Shown here piece by piece: positions 35,528 to 47,654 of a DNA stretch of 64,000 nt (the first letter of the stretch is position 1; every line of letters begins with the position of its first letter). This DNA comes from Paraphaeosphaeria minitans. Taxonomy: Eukaryota > Ascomycota > Dothideomycetes > Pleosporales > Didymosphaeriaceae. The stretch lies in contig WJXW01000009.1 in assembly GCA_015832175.1 (NCBI GenBank), forward strand, positions 1,798,001-1,862,000, given 5' to 3'. The notes below the pieces were generated by a model that saw only the letters and a list, made by a program, of their open reading frames with translations, did not search any database and was not told the DNA's origin. The position numbers and the translations under genes were made by a program.

Positions 35528-37338
35528 TCATGATAGCTCTACCTCGTGCCTTGCTGACCTCCACTTTCTTCCAAACTTCAGCTCTATCCAATAGAAAACT
35601 CCCGCCATAAGGCAGAGGAAGCTCAAGATGGAAAATGTCCAGCCAAAGCCTACACTGTCTATGATCTTCTGGAGAACTCCAACAAATAGTGTTGAGAGAA
35701 TGCATCTTACAATGTTAGACGAAGCTTGAGCCGTAGCGGGGGCATCCTGATTTATGTCAACTAGTAGGGTGTTGTTGATCTATAAATGCCAATTCAGCAT
35801 ATTGTAAAGTACCGCGATCTTCAAATCACTTACGTTGAAGCATGTCTGTATTGAAAGGCCCGCTACAAAAAGGCATACCAATGGAGCCGCAAGATGCTAT
35901 GCATGGTCAGTATGGAAGTTTGGCAGTGAATCTGATGTTTGTACTCACTATTTCTTCTTTGACCATCCAGCCGTAGACGAGCACGGAAACGAATGCACCA
36001 AACATGGGTGCAAAAGCACTTCTCATCCGAGCTTCCTCGATGGGGAAGTGTAGAAGGTCATCTCCAGATACTTTCTGAAGTGGAAGCCCATACTTCTTCG
36101 CCACAATGCGATAGTCTCGATCGATCCATTTACTAGACAATAAAGTCGCGATGATGGCGCCAAAGCCAAAAGGGAGATAGATAAGACCGGCTTCCCATTC
36201 CTTCAGATGATAGACCTTGCTTAAAGTTGTGGACAAGGATGTGTGAATGCAGCAGTATACCGTGTAGAGAAAGCTCCCGGGCATGATGCTTACAGCCACA
36301 TCTTTTCGCCCCAGAACGCGAAGACTTTGCAGCGGGTTCGGAATCCTTTTCACTGGACGGACGGGCCGGGGAGAGCTTGGACCGCGGTCTTCAATCCATG
36401 GCCGCATGATACCCTTGATGAGAGGCTGAGAGAGCTTTGGTGGTTCGGTGCCACCGTTTCCGACCAGTTTGCGATTGGTTTCCGGGAAGGCCAGCACCAT
36501 GGCTGCAAGGCAAGAGCCCGACGCAATGGCCAAGAAGTAGAAAATCCATCTCCAGCCTGGCCCAGAGGCAAAGGCGCCGCCTATCGCAGGCCCGAGACTT
36601 GGCGCCGTCGTAATCCTGGCGCGTGTCAACATTGTCCAGCCTTGTTCAGCTTTGTCCAGCCTTGTACCTACGATAGTCGAGACCTACGATAGTCGAGGGA
36701 CAGAAAGGAACATGAAGGGAGGCATGCCAGAAACTTACCCAAAAGAAACAGCCGATACGAAAGCTCCTCTTTCGCTTGGTGCAGATATGTCTGCGATGAC
36801 TCCATAAGAGACAGAAAATGTTCCTGTGCACGTCCTTCAGTCAGCGCACTGCTCATTGGACATCTGATACACGGGAACAGAAAGAAGGCATGTTACCGGA
36901 AATCCCCGCACTCTGCAGCATGCGCAACAAAAGAAGCGCCACAGCTGACTGCTGCTTTGCAATTCCGACGTTCGCAACAACATACAGGATAAGCGTAACC
37001 ACGTACAAGGGACGACGCCCAAAGGTGTCGGCTGCGTCACCCACAAGGGCTGGGGCTATGGCGGAAACAATCAGGTAGGATGTGACGGTCAGATTGATCA
37101 TCGAGATGGAACTGTGCAAGTCCTTCGCGACAATGGGAATGGCGGGGTAGTAGATGAAGCTGCTCAGAGTCGAAAACCAAGCGGCAAGCGCTATCAAGAC
37201 CACGATTCCACGCCGCTCGCCTTGTGAAAAGAGCGTATATGGCTCAGAAGGGGGTCCTGAACTGTTTCGGAGTGTATCTTCCGCAAGATCGTGCCTGTCC
37301 TGCTCTTTGTGCTCTCCAGCATCTTCGGAAGAAGCCAT
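35528..37338 (-). CDS. MFS drug:H+ antiporter-like transporter (DHA1 group)
   Basis: This is a major-facilitator transporter, probably a plasma-membrane exporter. The exons are 37338-36897, 36823-36739, 36615-35949, 35896-35834 and 35779-35528, giving 502 residues. The ATG at 37338 is chosen because the frame upstream continues only from a TTG. About 55 hydrophilic residues precede TM1 (GIVVLIALAAWFSTLSSF). The motif-A region reads GDAADTFGRRPLYV, and the DHA1-type stretch SYGVIADISAPSERGAFVS followed by TAPSLGPAIGG spans three exons. A cytosolic loop separates TM6 and TM7, and the C-terminus ends in ELKFGRKWRSAR. Intron 36616-36738 is 123 bases and contains two small tandem repeats. The gene is convergent with the first kinase gene and shares an upstream gap with the second. 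Substrate unknown. Confidence 0.88.
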
Positions 37339-37820
37339 GGCGGACTTGGGCAATCAGCCTTCCGCGATCAAGTTCAAATTGCATTTATTCAAGCTCGACG
37401 GGCAGGTAACGTAATCATTTACTTGGTCCTAAGCGGCTTGGCTAGGTAAGAGAGTTAATTAGCATTCATTGTGCAAGGTAACGCTAGCGGCTTGGCAGTG
37501 TTCGCCTGTGCACAAACAGCCCCTGTCTGAAGGCTGCTGCCTTATCTGGTGGCACAAATGCGGGGTTCCTTCGCAAAGCGATCCTGTTGCAAAGCGGTCC
37601 TGTTAGCCCTTTGGAGGCCGAACACGTCATTTGTTCCCAGCTGTTTGACAGATGCAAGGTTATCGTCCACACCGGAAGGTCTTTGAAGATACGAAGCAGC
37701 AGCTGAACACATGCTGAAGAGTGGAAGCAGTAAGACAATCCTTGAGCTCTTACAACACTTCTCTTGTAAACATAATCCAAGCTTCTCAGGCTCTTTGCAG
37801 CGACACCTTCCCGCACTACC
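37339..37820. promoter_or_regulatory. Divergent promoter region of the MFS and fructosamine kinase 2 genes
   Basis: A 482-base gap separates divergent starts, so the transporter and the second kinase could share control. No specific site was recognised. Open frames here on the minus strand look incidental. Confidence 0.4.
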
Positions 37821-39158
37821 ATGGCTCCGGCGTACTGGGAGGTGCAGAATAGCCCAAAGGTCCATGAAGGCGATATAGAGCTTGATGAAGAGATCATTGC
37901 ACGTACGCCATCCGCCATTACTTCCCAATGAGAGCCTCTTCCACTCTAACGTTCATTCAAGAGCTACCCTCGGAATCGACGATCAAGAATTGTCGAGGCC
38001 ATGGCGCGAGCAACTGGAACACAACAGCCCGCATCGACACTGAGAAAGCCGATGGCGAGAGCCAATCGTACTTCCTTAAAGCGAGTTTGACTTTTCCAAC
38101 TTGAGAAATGGCACTGACGAAGAGACTATAGTTGACTGATAACCCTAACGGCGGTCCGATGTTTGAAGGAGAGTTCGAATCCATGAAGCTCATCAATCAG
38201 ACTGTCCCGGAATATGCCCCTAAACCACTAGCTTGGGGCAAGTGTAGTAAACCAAATCAGCACTTCATTTTGTTCGAGTTCCATGGCCTCCAAAAGGGCC
38301 CGCCTTCCGTTGCTCGCTTCACCAACGCCGTGGTGCAGCTTCACAGCCGCAGTCTTGGTGCAAGTCCGACCGGCAAATTTGGCTTCCACATGAATACCTA
38401 CAATGGCACCCTCGAGCAGACAAACGACTGGACGGACAGCTGGGAGAGCTTCTATATCCGTGGCATGCAGCAGATGCTGAAATTGGACAGAAAGGCAAGA
38501 GGACCTAGTGCTGAGTTAGAAAAGCTCTCTGGACCTTTCTTAGAGAAAGTTATACCAAGGCTACTCCGCCCTCTTCAGACCAAGGGAAGGAACATCACCC
38601 CAGTCCTGATCCACGGAGATTTGTGGTTAGGGAATGTATCAGTCCAGGACCAATCCGGAGAGCCGTTGATGTTCGATGCATCTGCGTTCTGGGGCCATAA
38701 CGAGTGTGAGTGGCGAAGGCTGGGCAGTTTCTTTTCTTGTTCTGATAACACGAGCCGAGCTATGTCCTTTACCTACTAGATCCGTGCAGGCTAATAAAGA
38801 CCGCCAGATGAGCTCCCCAGCATACGCCTTCTCGAGAATGATTGGGCAAAGGAGTGCATGCGAAGCTATCACGATCATATTCCCGTGTCGGAACCAGTTG
38901 ATGACTGGGATGCTCGTAGCAGGCTATACGCTATGTGAGTACCTAAGCTCAATACTGCGGGGATTAGTGCTCTAATTGACGTGATTAATCAGCCGAGTGA
39001 TCATACACGACTCAGCGTTGTACCCAGACTCTACACACTTCAGGGAAACGTAAGTATACGTCTTACTCGAGGAGATTATTCAGCTTATACGAGACAGCCT
39101 CATTGAGGAAATGGGAAAACTCGTAGACCAATTTCCCGAAGGCTACACCGATCAGTAA
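37821..39158 (+). CDS. Fructosamine/ketosamine-3-kinase family protein (copy 2), possibly damaged at the C-terminus
   Basis: This paralogue of the kinase at 34090 has exons 37821-37902, 37962-38080, 38132-38705, 38808-38934 and 38993-39049, then a last exon from 39084. The kinase motifs HGDLWLGN and FDASAFWGHNEYELP are intact, as is the GHGASNW loop. Intron 38081-38131 must be removed because of an in-frame TGA, but it begins GC (GCGAGT) and ends AG; no GT alternative keeps frame. The last exon encodes LIRDSLIEEMGKLV...FPEGYTDQ in phase 0, matching copy 1's tail, but the donor at 39049 leaves phase 2. Literal splicing therefore ends 14 residues later at a TAG (39124-39126). So the gene is either truncated by a one-base indel or affected by a sequencing error. 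Confidence 0.75.
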
Positions 39159-39727
39159 GATCACTGACATAGCCGCACCCTTCCTAACGTGGCTGCTGCT
39201 CCAGTTCACCTGTTAGTAGAAATTCCGGCATGGATGAATGTTACTTCTCAAAAATATGTTTCTCGGCTTGGTAATCGTGTGCTGAATCTAAACCAACCTT
39301 TACTGTGATGTCACCGCTGCCTCACACGGCTGAGCCATGACATTCTAAGAAGTTGTTGCAAAATGCACCAGGCGGTCAAGGCTTGAAGGATTTGCTCACG
39401 GGAAAATTGGATGCTCGCCTAAAAAAAACGCACCTTGTGTGACTGAAGATAAGGATGCACTAGGATGAAATAGTCAGCTCCAATGTACTGTGATATGGGC
39501 TGCCTCGTGCGGGGTTTGTGCATTACTTGGCATGAATAATTGTAAAGTGTAATGGGATGGCCCTGGCAACTATTCCGCAGTCGCAAGGCTGAGTTTGTTT
39601 GTATACAGCAGAGTCTCACTGGGTACTTAGGCCAACGCCTATTTCCAGATCCCGCTTTTGTCCCCAGGACTGCACAATCCGCTTCGGTACCACAAGTAGC
39701 TATAACTTTGCTTTGGAGTATTCTAAT
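39159..39727. other. Intergenic, kinase 2 / gamma-glutamyltransferase
   Basis: 569 bases. An A-run lies at 39421-39428. No gene is recognised. Confidence 0.5.
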
Positions 39728-41490
39728 ATGATCATGGCACTACAACGCAAGCTCGCCAGCTTGTGGTTGCTTGCCATTTTTACCTTCGCATATCGCACCA
39801 GCGCAACAAACTACACAACGGGAAACGACGCAAAGCTAGGCGCTGTCGCCTCAGAAAACACTCAATGCAGCGAAGTTGGAATTGACCTACTACTCAAGGG
39901 CGGCAACGCTGCGGACGCGCTCGTTGGTACGGTTTTCTGTGTCGGTGTGATAGGGATGATGCACAGCGGCATCGGCGGCGGCGGATTCATGCTTGTGCGA
40001 GCACCCAATGGTACATACGAGTTTATCGACTTTCGCGAGGTTGCACCGAGCGCTGCTTTCCAAGACATGTTCACAAATAACACCGATGCCAGCCTCTACG
40101 GTGGTCTAGCTAGGTAAGCAAGAGCTTCATCGGTGCACCTCATAGCGCCATGGGCTAACCTTGATGCAGTGGAGTGCCTGGAGAGCTCCGTGGCCTCGAA
40201 TACCTCCATAAAAACTACGGCGTCCTGAAATGGGCCCAGATCATCGCACCGGCAATACACATAGCAAGATATGGATTCAAAGTCAATGCAGACATGGTGA
40301 AGTACATGAACAGCGTGGAACCGAATGGTGACTTCCTCACCGAGGATCCGTCCTGGGCTATGGACTTCGCTCCGCATGGCCAGCGAGTCAAACTCAATGA
40401 CACCATGACCAGAAAGCAATACGCGGACACATTGGAGGTCATTGCTCAAGAAGGAGCCGACGCCTTTTATACGGGAGCAATAGCAAAAGCAACAATAGCA
40501 ACCTTGGCGCAAACGAATGGGACTATGACGATGGAGGATCTAAAGAACTATACCGTAACGCTCCGCAAGCCTTCCGAGATTACCTTTCGTGGATACAGAC
40601 TTACAGCTTGTGGTGCTCCGGCGGGCGGTTCGGTAGCGTTGAGCGCCTTAAAGATAGTCGATGGATACGGAGGCTTCGAAGATCCAGCCCAAGAGAATCT
40701 CACCTCGCACCGTCTTGATGAAGCAATGAAGTTTGCATATGGAGAAAGGACGAATCTCGGCGACCCGTCATACACGGAGGGCGTTCTGGAGTACCAAGAA
40801 TCCATGCTTTCCGACGACGCGGCCGCGGAGATCCGATCCAAGATTTCCGACTTGCAGACTCAGGCCCTGTCCTTTTACGACCCCGCAGGGATAGAAAGCT
40901 TAGACACCCCAGGCACCAGCCATATTGTTGCTGCAGATAAGGACGGCCTGGCTATCAGTCTCACATCCACCATCAACACTTTATTCGGCTCCCAGATAAG
41001 GATCCCTCAGACCGGTGTCATCATGAACAACCAGATGAACGATTTTTCCATCCCGGGGTCGAGCAACGTGTACGGGTACATTCCCAGTCCAGCAAACTAT
41101 GTCAAGCCAGGAAAAAAGCCGCTGTCATCGATATCGCCCATCATCGTCGAGACGCCAGAGGGTCGTCTGTACCTCACCATAGGTGCCGCCGGCGGCAGCC
41201 GTATCATAAGTTCCACCGTTCAGAACGTGCACAACGTGATCGACAAAGGTATGACTGCGCCTCAAGCACTTGCTCAACCAAGATTGCATGACCAGCTTGT
41301 TCCGCTGCAGGTCGAGTTCGAATATGACTATGATAATAAGACCGTGGCTTATCTGAAGGAGAGAGGTCATAATGTTACTTGGGTGGCTCCCGGGTTCAGC
41401 GAAGCCCAAGCCATACGACTGCTCACCAATGGGACGTTTGAAGCGGCTGGGGAGCCGCGACAAGTCGAGTCCGGTGGTCTGGCAGTATAG
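39728..41490 (+). CDS. Secreted gamma-glutamyltransferase
   Basis: Gamma-glutamyltransferase cleaves or transfers the gamma-glutamyl group of glutathione and related amides outside the cell or in the vacuole. Exons 39728-40113 and 40170-41490 give 568 residues, normal for fungal members; an ATG at 39734 is an equally good start. A hydrophobic signal peptide (KLASLWLLAIFTFAY) is followed by the N-terminal GAVASE and the KGGNAADALV motif. GSGIGGGGFM-type glycine-rich sequence appears as HSGIGGGGFMLV. The autoprocessing Thr lies in GTSHIVAADKDG at about residue 378, followed by TSTINTLFGSQI. The substrate-binding PLSSISP and GAAGGSRI segments are present. Several N-glycosylation sequons are seen. 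It adjoins the kinase/transporter group, so it may take part in the same nitrogen or sulfur scavenging, but that is inference. Confidence 0.92.
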
Positions 41491-41850
41491 GTCTCGCCTT
41501 TGTTCCAGATGGGGCGAGCATGTTCGCAGCTGATGATGTTTGTGATACTTGCTGTACATGCATGCGTCAACTAAGTTGTAGTAATAATTAGCAGAACATG
41601 AGAACCTCGAGAAGTTTACCAAGTTTACTTTCTACTTACGCGATCATAAAGTGACATATTCCTTGCGAAAACGAGCGCCAATGACCCAGAATAGGGCGCA
41701 TACAGAGCAACAAGATTGATGGCATTACCATACCACACGTATACGACACCCAAATATCTACCCAACGCCATTGCCCTCCATCCCGAAGCCCAAGGTATCC
41801 CGAAGCCCAAATGCTCATTACAGATGCCTCATTATCCCAGCACGATATAA
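41491..41850. other. Convergent 3' regions of the gamma-glutamyltransferase and CND1 genes
   Basis: 360 bases between convergent stops. No gene is recognised. Confidence 0.55.
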
Positions 41851-44800
41851 TTACGCCGATGCCTGCACGACCTTGAAGCCCTCCGAGACCGATTTCGTGA
41901 TCTCCTCATCTTTATGCTGTAGCTGGCCCAGTGTAAACGCTATGTCATTCCACTCCTTCTCATTGTCTGCCCTCGGCAAGCGATCTGCCAGCTTCTTTGA
42001 TAGAACCTTGGCATGTTTGTCCTGACTTTAGTCAGCGCTTCATTCTTTATCGTCACAGGGAACATGCGAACACATACCTTCTCAATATACCCTGCCAGCG
42101 TTTTGATGATTTTCTTAAAAGCATCCTCATCCAGACCTGTATCCGCGCTCAATGTACTGAACATATCGATGAACTGGTTGTAGATGGCATTATCCTTGGT
42201 CGCAAGCTCAGTGAAGAACATGCGCGCCATGTCTTTGATCTTGTCGTCGCTGTCTTCCATGCACTTCGCCATCTTGGCGAGCTCACTCTTGACCTTCACC
42301 TGTCCAGCCAAGATAAGGAAGGTAAGCGTCATGAGACATGTTCGCTTGACTGATGGGTCGCCATCATTGAGGCGGCGGTACAGATGAGATTCGTTCTCAT
42401 CGATGAGATGGTTGAAGCACACAGCCATGTCTGCTAAGGCGATGACGAGGTTGCTGCGCACCACGGGATCCTTGCTTCTTTCCATCATCGTCAAAAGCAG
42501 TTCCAGATTCTTCTCACAGTACTCTGAGCTTACACACATAAGCTTTGCTAGGCAGAGGGCTGCCTGCGCTAGCAGAGTGGGGTGGTTGTACGATGTGCTG
42601 TTGAAGCAGATATCTCTCACCAACGGCCCGAAGTTAGCAAGCAGCGATTTCGAGTCGTAGAGAAGCTCTCGTTCCCGAATCAATGCAATGTGGTCGGTAA
42701 TGTCATCTTCCGACGGGCCAGCCATGAGCTCCAACTCGTCAACTTCCTCCGCAGCGGGCATCTGGTCTTTGGCGGATGACCTCTTCCGACCCTTCTTGAC
42801 TGGTGACGGATTCTCCGCCGCAAGAGATTTCCGTGGAGTAGGCGCTTTCTTCGATCCTTTCTCGGCCTTACGACGTTTGAACTCTAGTTCGCAGAGCTCT
42901 AGGTGGACAATCTGCTTAATCGCAACATGTCCAACAATGAACAGCAGCTGAGAAAGAGCTAGTGCAGGATTTTGCTTGTTAGTTTGTGAGGGTTCGTCAG
43001 GAGGTGGCGTCATAGGTGCATCTACATCCATGGCTTCTCCGGCGCCTGATCCGCTAGACGTAGGTCGAGAGGGTGCCTGGGGTGCAAAGACATGCTTTAT
43101 TTTCCGTCGGAGTATTTCTGAGCACAATACATCGGGATGTTTCGAGAGAACGTAGATGGCACTGATAGCTTGTTCTGCCACACCGAACCATTCTTTATCA
43201 TCGGAGACAATCTCGCAGATAGCAGCAAGCTTCAACAAGACCGCGTGGTCGTTTGGCAGCTTCGCCACCTGTGCTGGGCCGGATTCTGACTGTTTCCCAG
43301 GTGGTGGACTGATCCGGCGAAGGGCAATGCAGGTATAACGAGCGAGGCTAAGATCCCGTCGACCTAGCTGGCCCAGCCCAATGCGCAGACAGGGCTCCAT
43401 TTCGTTGACAATAATCTCAGGTTTGGCAAGTGCAAGCATACCCAGGACAATGATGGCGCCACGGCGCATGGTGCGCGATATCGCCTTCTTCTGGTATGCA
43501 TACGTAGCCCACAACTTCTGGATGACCGTTTCCTTGATCATGCCTTGCTTCATCATCATGTTCAGTAGCTGTTCAAGCGAAGTGAGCTCCGCAGGTGTGG
43601 TGCCGTAGGTAAGAGTTATCATATTATGCATGATGTAGTCGTCGGAGTGGTCGCGGTCAAAGAGGGGATTGGCAACGAAGAACAGGTCCTTGTAGCATTC
43701 GATGAGGTGAGTCTGGACGCCTTTCCCTTCATCGCTGTTGCCCTTGGTCCAGATGAGGCGGAGCATTCGCCGAATGCCGTTGCGTGCGTTGGGGATCTTG
43801 TATGCGCTGATCTTCACGAAGAAGTCCATCGCTTCGATCACCTCGCTCTTGTTCTTCGCAGAGAGAAGCTGTATGACGTCGTCTGCTGCATCGTCCACTA
43901 CGTCGATGAATCTTAGTTTCTCGTTGTAGTATTTTCTGCGCGTTAGCAGTTGTTCCAGCTCCTGAGCTTCTGCTAGCTTCTTCATCACTGCGAGTTTTTC
44001 CTCCTCGGTCATCTCGTCTGGGTGCTTAGGCTGCTCTGGACCTGCACCTTCTACCTGGGTCGCGTCCTGTAGCATTTCCTCGTCCAGTGTCTGCTCTCCC
44101 GACGCAGGTTTCTCAGGCTCGGGTGGCACCAATGCTTTGATCCGGGTATCAATTTCGCCCAATTCCCGCTCGGTTTTCTCCTTCGAGAGTAGTCCTCCGT
44201 CATCTGCGAAGGGATGAGTCTCCACAAGTCTTGAAATCAGTTTGATCGCGTTCCGTCGCACGTTACTGCTCTTATCCATCAGGCTTTGTGCCGCATATTT
44301 TGCGGCCTTCTTCCGCCGCTTGGATAGTCGTGTCTCAAGATCGCAGAGCTTGACAAAGACCTGCATCACTCGAGCACGACAATATGGGTTGATGTCCAAA
44401 AATCGCTTCTCAAGTTCATCTAGAAAAGGGTCCATCTTTGGTTTTGAAACTTCGCCACGTTGGTCGTTATCTGTCTGTTTGCTGATCATGATGACCATCT
44501 GTCCGCAGACGTCTATCATAGCCATACGCAGGGTGTACGACTCGTTATCAACTAATTTTGCAAGGGATGTCATTTGCTTCATGACAACTTCTGGAAGCAG
44601 CTCTGAGATCCTGACGAGGAAGACAGAGACTGATGTTGGTCCCTTCCTGTCTGTACTGCTGAATTCCTTGTCACTAACTTCACGGAGAACCTCTTCCGTA
44701 AGCTGCGGATAGTTGTACTCTTTTGCGACGATATGTAGCAACTCAGCCATTGCTTCCGACAAATGACTGTAGAAGAACAGGGCTTGTGTGATGGATATTT

Positions 44801-45618
44801 GAGCATCTGTTAACGTGTTAGAGTCGGTATGGCAGTGGATCTTGATATTTCAGCTTACTGTACGCATGCCCGTGATTTCTGACCGCCATTGCCAATACCC
44901 TGAAGCTGTGGTTTCGTATCGCGGTGTTTTTGATTCGTCCCGTCTTCTCCGAATTCTCCAATATGTGGTAGATCGGCTTCGTCAGTAAGCCAATGAAGGT
45001 GTCTCGCTCCGAAGTCGTCACAAATATGCGGCTCAGCTCCAGTCGTAGTACCTTGCTGATTCTGTCCAAGGCTGCCTCCAGCTGCGCCGACGCATCCCAT
45101 ACTCCATCTTTTGCAGTCTTGGATTTGGCACCCTTTTTACCTCGCGCTGCCGGCGCTGGGGCAGTGGGCTTCTCCAGTGCTTCTCTTGATTCGACTGCCG
45201 ATATAGTCCAGCGCAGAAGAAAGGCGTACATCTCCAGGAGCGTCTTGTGCAGCTTCAACGCATCTTGATCCTGCGCTTGTACGTCCGCATGCACAACGTC
45301 GACTTGAGTCGCGAGTGCAGAACCGACGAGATCGAGGACCTTGCCCAGCGTGACTGCGGGTATGTGGGCGGAAAACTTGAGAAGGAATTGTAAGGTATCG
45401 AAGTTGGCGCTGCGAAGAATCGCTTCGGGGCTGCCTGCGATGGCGTCGACGATAGGATTCAGCTCGGCATTTAGCAGTGGGAGCTCTTCCACCAGCCTCT
45501 CCGGCTCGTGTTCGAAGTCCTGCAGCTCGCGCGAGGCATCCGGTGTGGCTATTTCCGAGGGGTCGCTGTCGTAGTTTTTGATCGCCTCATTGACGTCGAA
45601 ATCCGCCTGCGAGTCCAT
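41851..45618 (-). CDS. CND1: Condensin complex subunit 1 (Cnd1/Ycs4/CAP-D2)
   Basis: This HEAT-repeat subunit of condensin compacts mitotic chromosomes and organises rDNA. Exons 45618-44859, 44806-42078 and 42021-41851 give 1219 residues, as expected. The ATG at 45618 (MDSQADFDVNEAIKNYD) fits the family start; upstream frame is untranslated. The N-terminal domain ends in RNHGHAYN across intron 1 and continues QISITQALFFYSHLSEAMAELLH. A basic KKGRKRS stretch and many HEAT units follow. The C-terminal domain (DKHAKVLSKKLADRLPR, WNDIAFTLGQLQHKDEEITK) lies in the last exon after a 56-base intron. It is divergently transcribed from the CDC7 kinase gene with 286 bases between the two starts, so a shared promoter is likely. 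Confidence 0.95.
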
Positions 45619-45904
45619 TCTCGCGAACTCGCCGGTTGGCAGAACAGTAAAAGAAACAGGAACAGAAAGAAGAGAGAGAAGACAAGAGGCGGTGGGCGCG
45701 TATCGTCTCGTGCGCGTGTGGTGCGGGACGGTGGAGGCACGACCGACGTGTTTGGCCCGCCCGCGCAATGTTGTGAACTAGCCTATTTGGGGCAAGATGC
45801 TGGAGGGGACCAGGCGCGAGCGATGCAGCCAAAACACGTCCCGCACTGCAGATGCACGCGTCGGCTCAACTCTCCGCGCAGAGCACCACACAACATACTG
45901 CAGC
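45619..45904. promoter_or_regulatory. Shared CND1/CDC7 promoter with an ACGCGT box
   Basis: 286 bases separate the two divergent ATGs. An ACGCGT hexamer, the MBF/MCB consensus used for G1/S genes in yeasts, lies at 45856-45861, 43 bases before the CDC7 start. Regulation by MBF is inferred. Confidence 0.45.
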
Positions 45905-47360
45905 ATGGCCAAAGCCCGCGCGTCGCTCCAGCGACAGGCTGAGGAGCTAGAGATGCACCACGAAGACGTGAAGGGCACCGACCCCGAAGACACTTTGGAC
46001 GAGAGCGCCGACCCGCTCGAGGAAAGCGGCCGCACAATCGACACGAGCGAGGACGAAGAGGTCGACGGCATGGCTGCCGAGGACATTGAGCGCTTCGAGA
46101 ACAGCTTCGTGGGCATTAACAAGCGCTATCGTCTGATCAATCGCATCGGAGAAGGTACGTCCCTCCGTTGGCTCGCCTCGCCTCATGCAGGCATGCGGCT
46201 TAGCCTGACTTACATGACATGCAGGTACCTTCTCAACAGTATACAAAGCCGAGGACTTGGAGTACTACAAGTACAACAACCGTTGGGATATCGATGAGCG
46301 CGACCGGCGCAAGTGGTCGTCGCCCGCCAGCAAGGCCAAACGTTCGGTGCGCAAACCCCACTATGTGGCCATCAAGAAGATCTACGTTACCAGCAGCCCA
46401 ATTCGCATCTTCAACGAGCTCGAGCTGCTCTTCGACCTGAAGAACTCAGACTCGGTATGCCCTCTGATCACCGCCTTCCGCCACCAAGACCAGGTCGTGG
46501 CCGTGCTGCCTTACTTCCAGCACCAGGACTTCCGCGACTACTACAAAGACATGAAGGTATCTGAGATGCGGCTGTACATGAAGAGCTTGTTCACTGCCCT
46601 GCGAGAAGTGCACAAAAAGAAGATTCTGCACCGCGACGTAAAACCGACAAATTTTCTCTACAACAAGTGGCAGACTCGCGGCGTTCTCGTCGACTTTGGC
46701 CTGGCCGAGCGGGAGGGAACTGAGTGGCATCAATGCAACTGCACTCTTCCGTCTGATGAGCGCCGTTATAGAATTGCCCACAGCGTCTATGCCCAGAACC
46801 AGCAGGCCGGACATCAAACCACCAGCTACCCCAAGAACGACACGCGTGGCAGCCGTCGGGCTAATCGCGCTGGAACCCGTGGCTTCCGCGCCCCTGAGGT
46901 GCTCTTGAAATGTACGCAGCAAACCACCATCATTGACATGTGGAGCGCTGGTGTCATACTCCTCACTCTCTTGACTCGCCGCTTTCCTTTCTTCCACAGC
47001 GCCGACGACATCGACGCACTCTTGGAGATCACCACAATCTTCGGACGGAAGAAGATGAAGGAGGCTGCTCTCCTGCATGGACAGGTCTTTGAAACCAACA
47101 TTCCAAGCTACAGCGAGCATGGCCATAGCCTCGAGAAAATCATTCTCTGGTGCACTGGCCGCACCGACTCCGACAAGAATGCGCCAAAGAAGGAGCTCGA
47201 CGAGGAAGAGAAAGAAGCCGTAGCTTTTCTTCACAGGCTGTTGGAGTGCGATCCTGCCCGGCGAATAACTGCAGATGAGGCTTTACGACATCCCTTCCTG
47301 ACGAAAGCATATGCGGATAGTGAAGCGGACGAAGGCATGGTAGATCTCAATGAGGTCTAG
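45905..47360 (+). CDS. CDC7: Cdc7/Hsk1 cell-cycle kinase (DDK catalytic subunit)
   Basis: The Dbf4-dependent kinase phosphorylates MCM helicase subunits to fire replication origins. Exons 45905-46154 and 46225-47360 give 461 residues. An acidic N-terminal leader (about 60 residues) precedes the kinase domain. The glycine loop GEGTFSTVYKAED is split by the intron. Kinase landmarks are YVAIKKI (VAIK Lys), HRDVKPTNFLYN, VDFGLAE, GTRGFRAPEVLLK and DMWSAGV. Between DFG and APE sits a roughly 65-residue insert, the hallmark of Cdc7, rich in Arg, Gln and Ser. A second insert lies near TGRTDSDKNAPKKELDEEEK. It shares a promoter with CND1. Confidence 0.93.
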
Positions 47361-47654
47361 GATGTTGCATGATAACGGCATTCTTAAGGGTTTCAGTATA
47401 TTGAGCGGCATGGGACGGCGTACTGCCTCAGGGATGGTATCTGGAGTTGTTGTACCTTCGCATTTAACACGAGGGCCGATTTGCTATTGCGATACCCTTC
47501 AATTGTTGTATGATACATTCACGTCCAGCATGGGTTTTGAGGACAGATAATATGCTAAATTTCGAATATTCCAAACACCTCCAATGCTGGTATGTGAACA
47601 ACTCTTTGTACACGTGTAATCCTACAGAACTCCCATGTTTTGCTGGAGATTCTC
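47361..47654. other. Convergent 3' regions of CDC7 and MRPS17
   Basis: 294 bases between convergent stops. Nothing is recognised. Confidence 0.5.
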
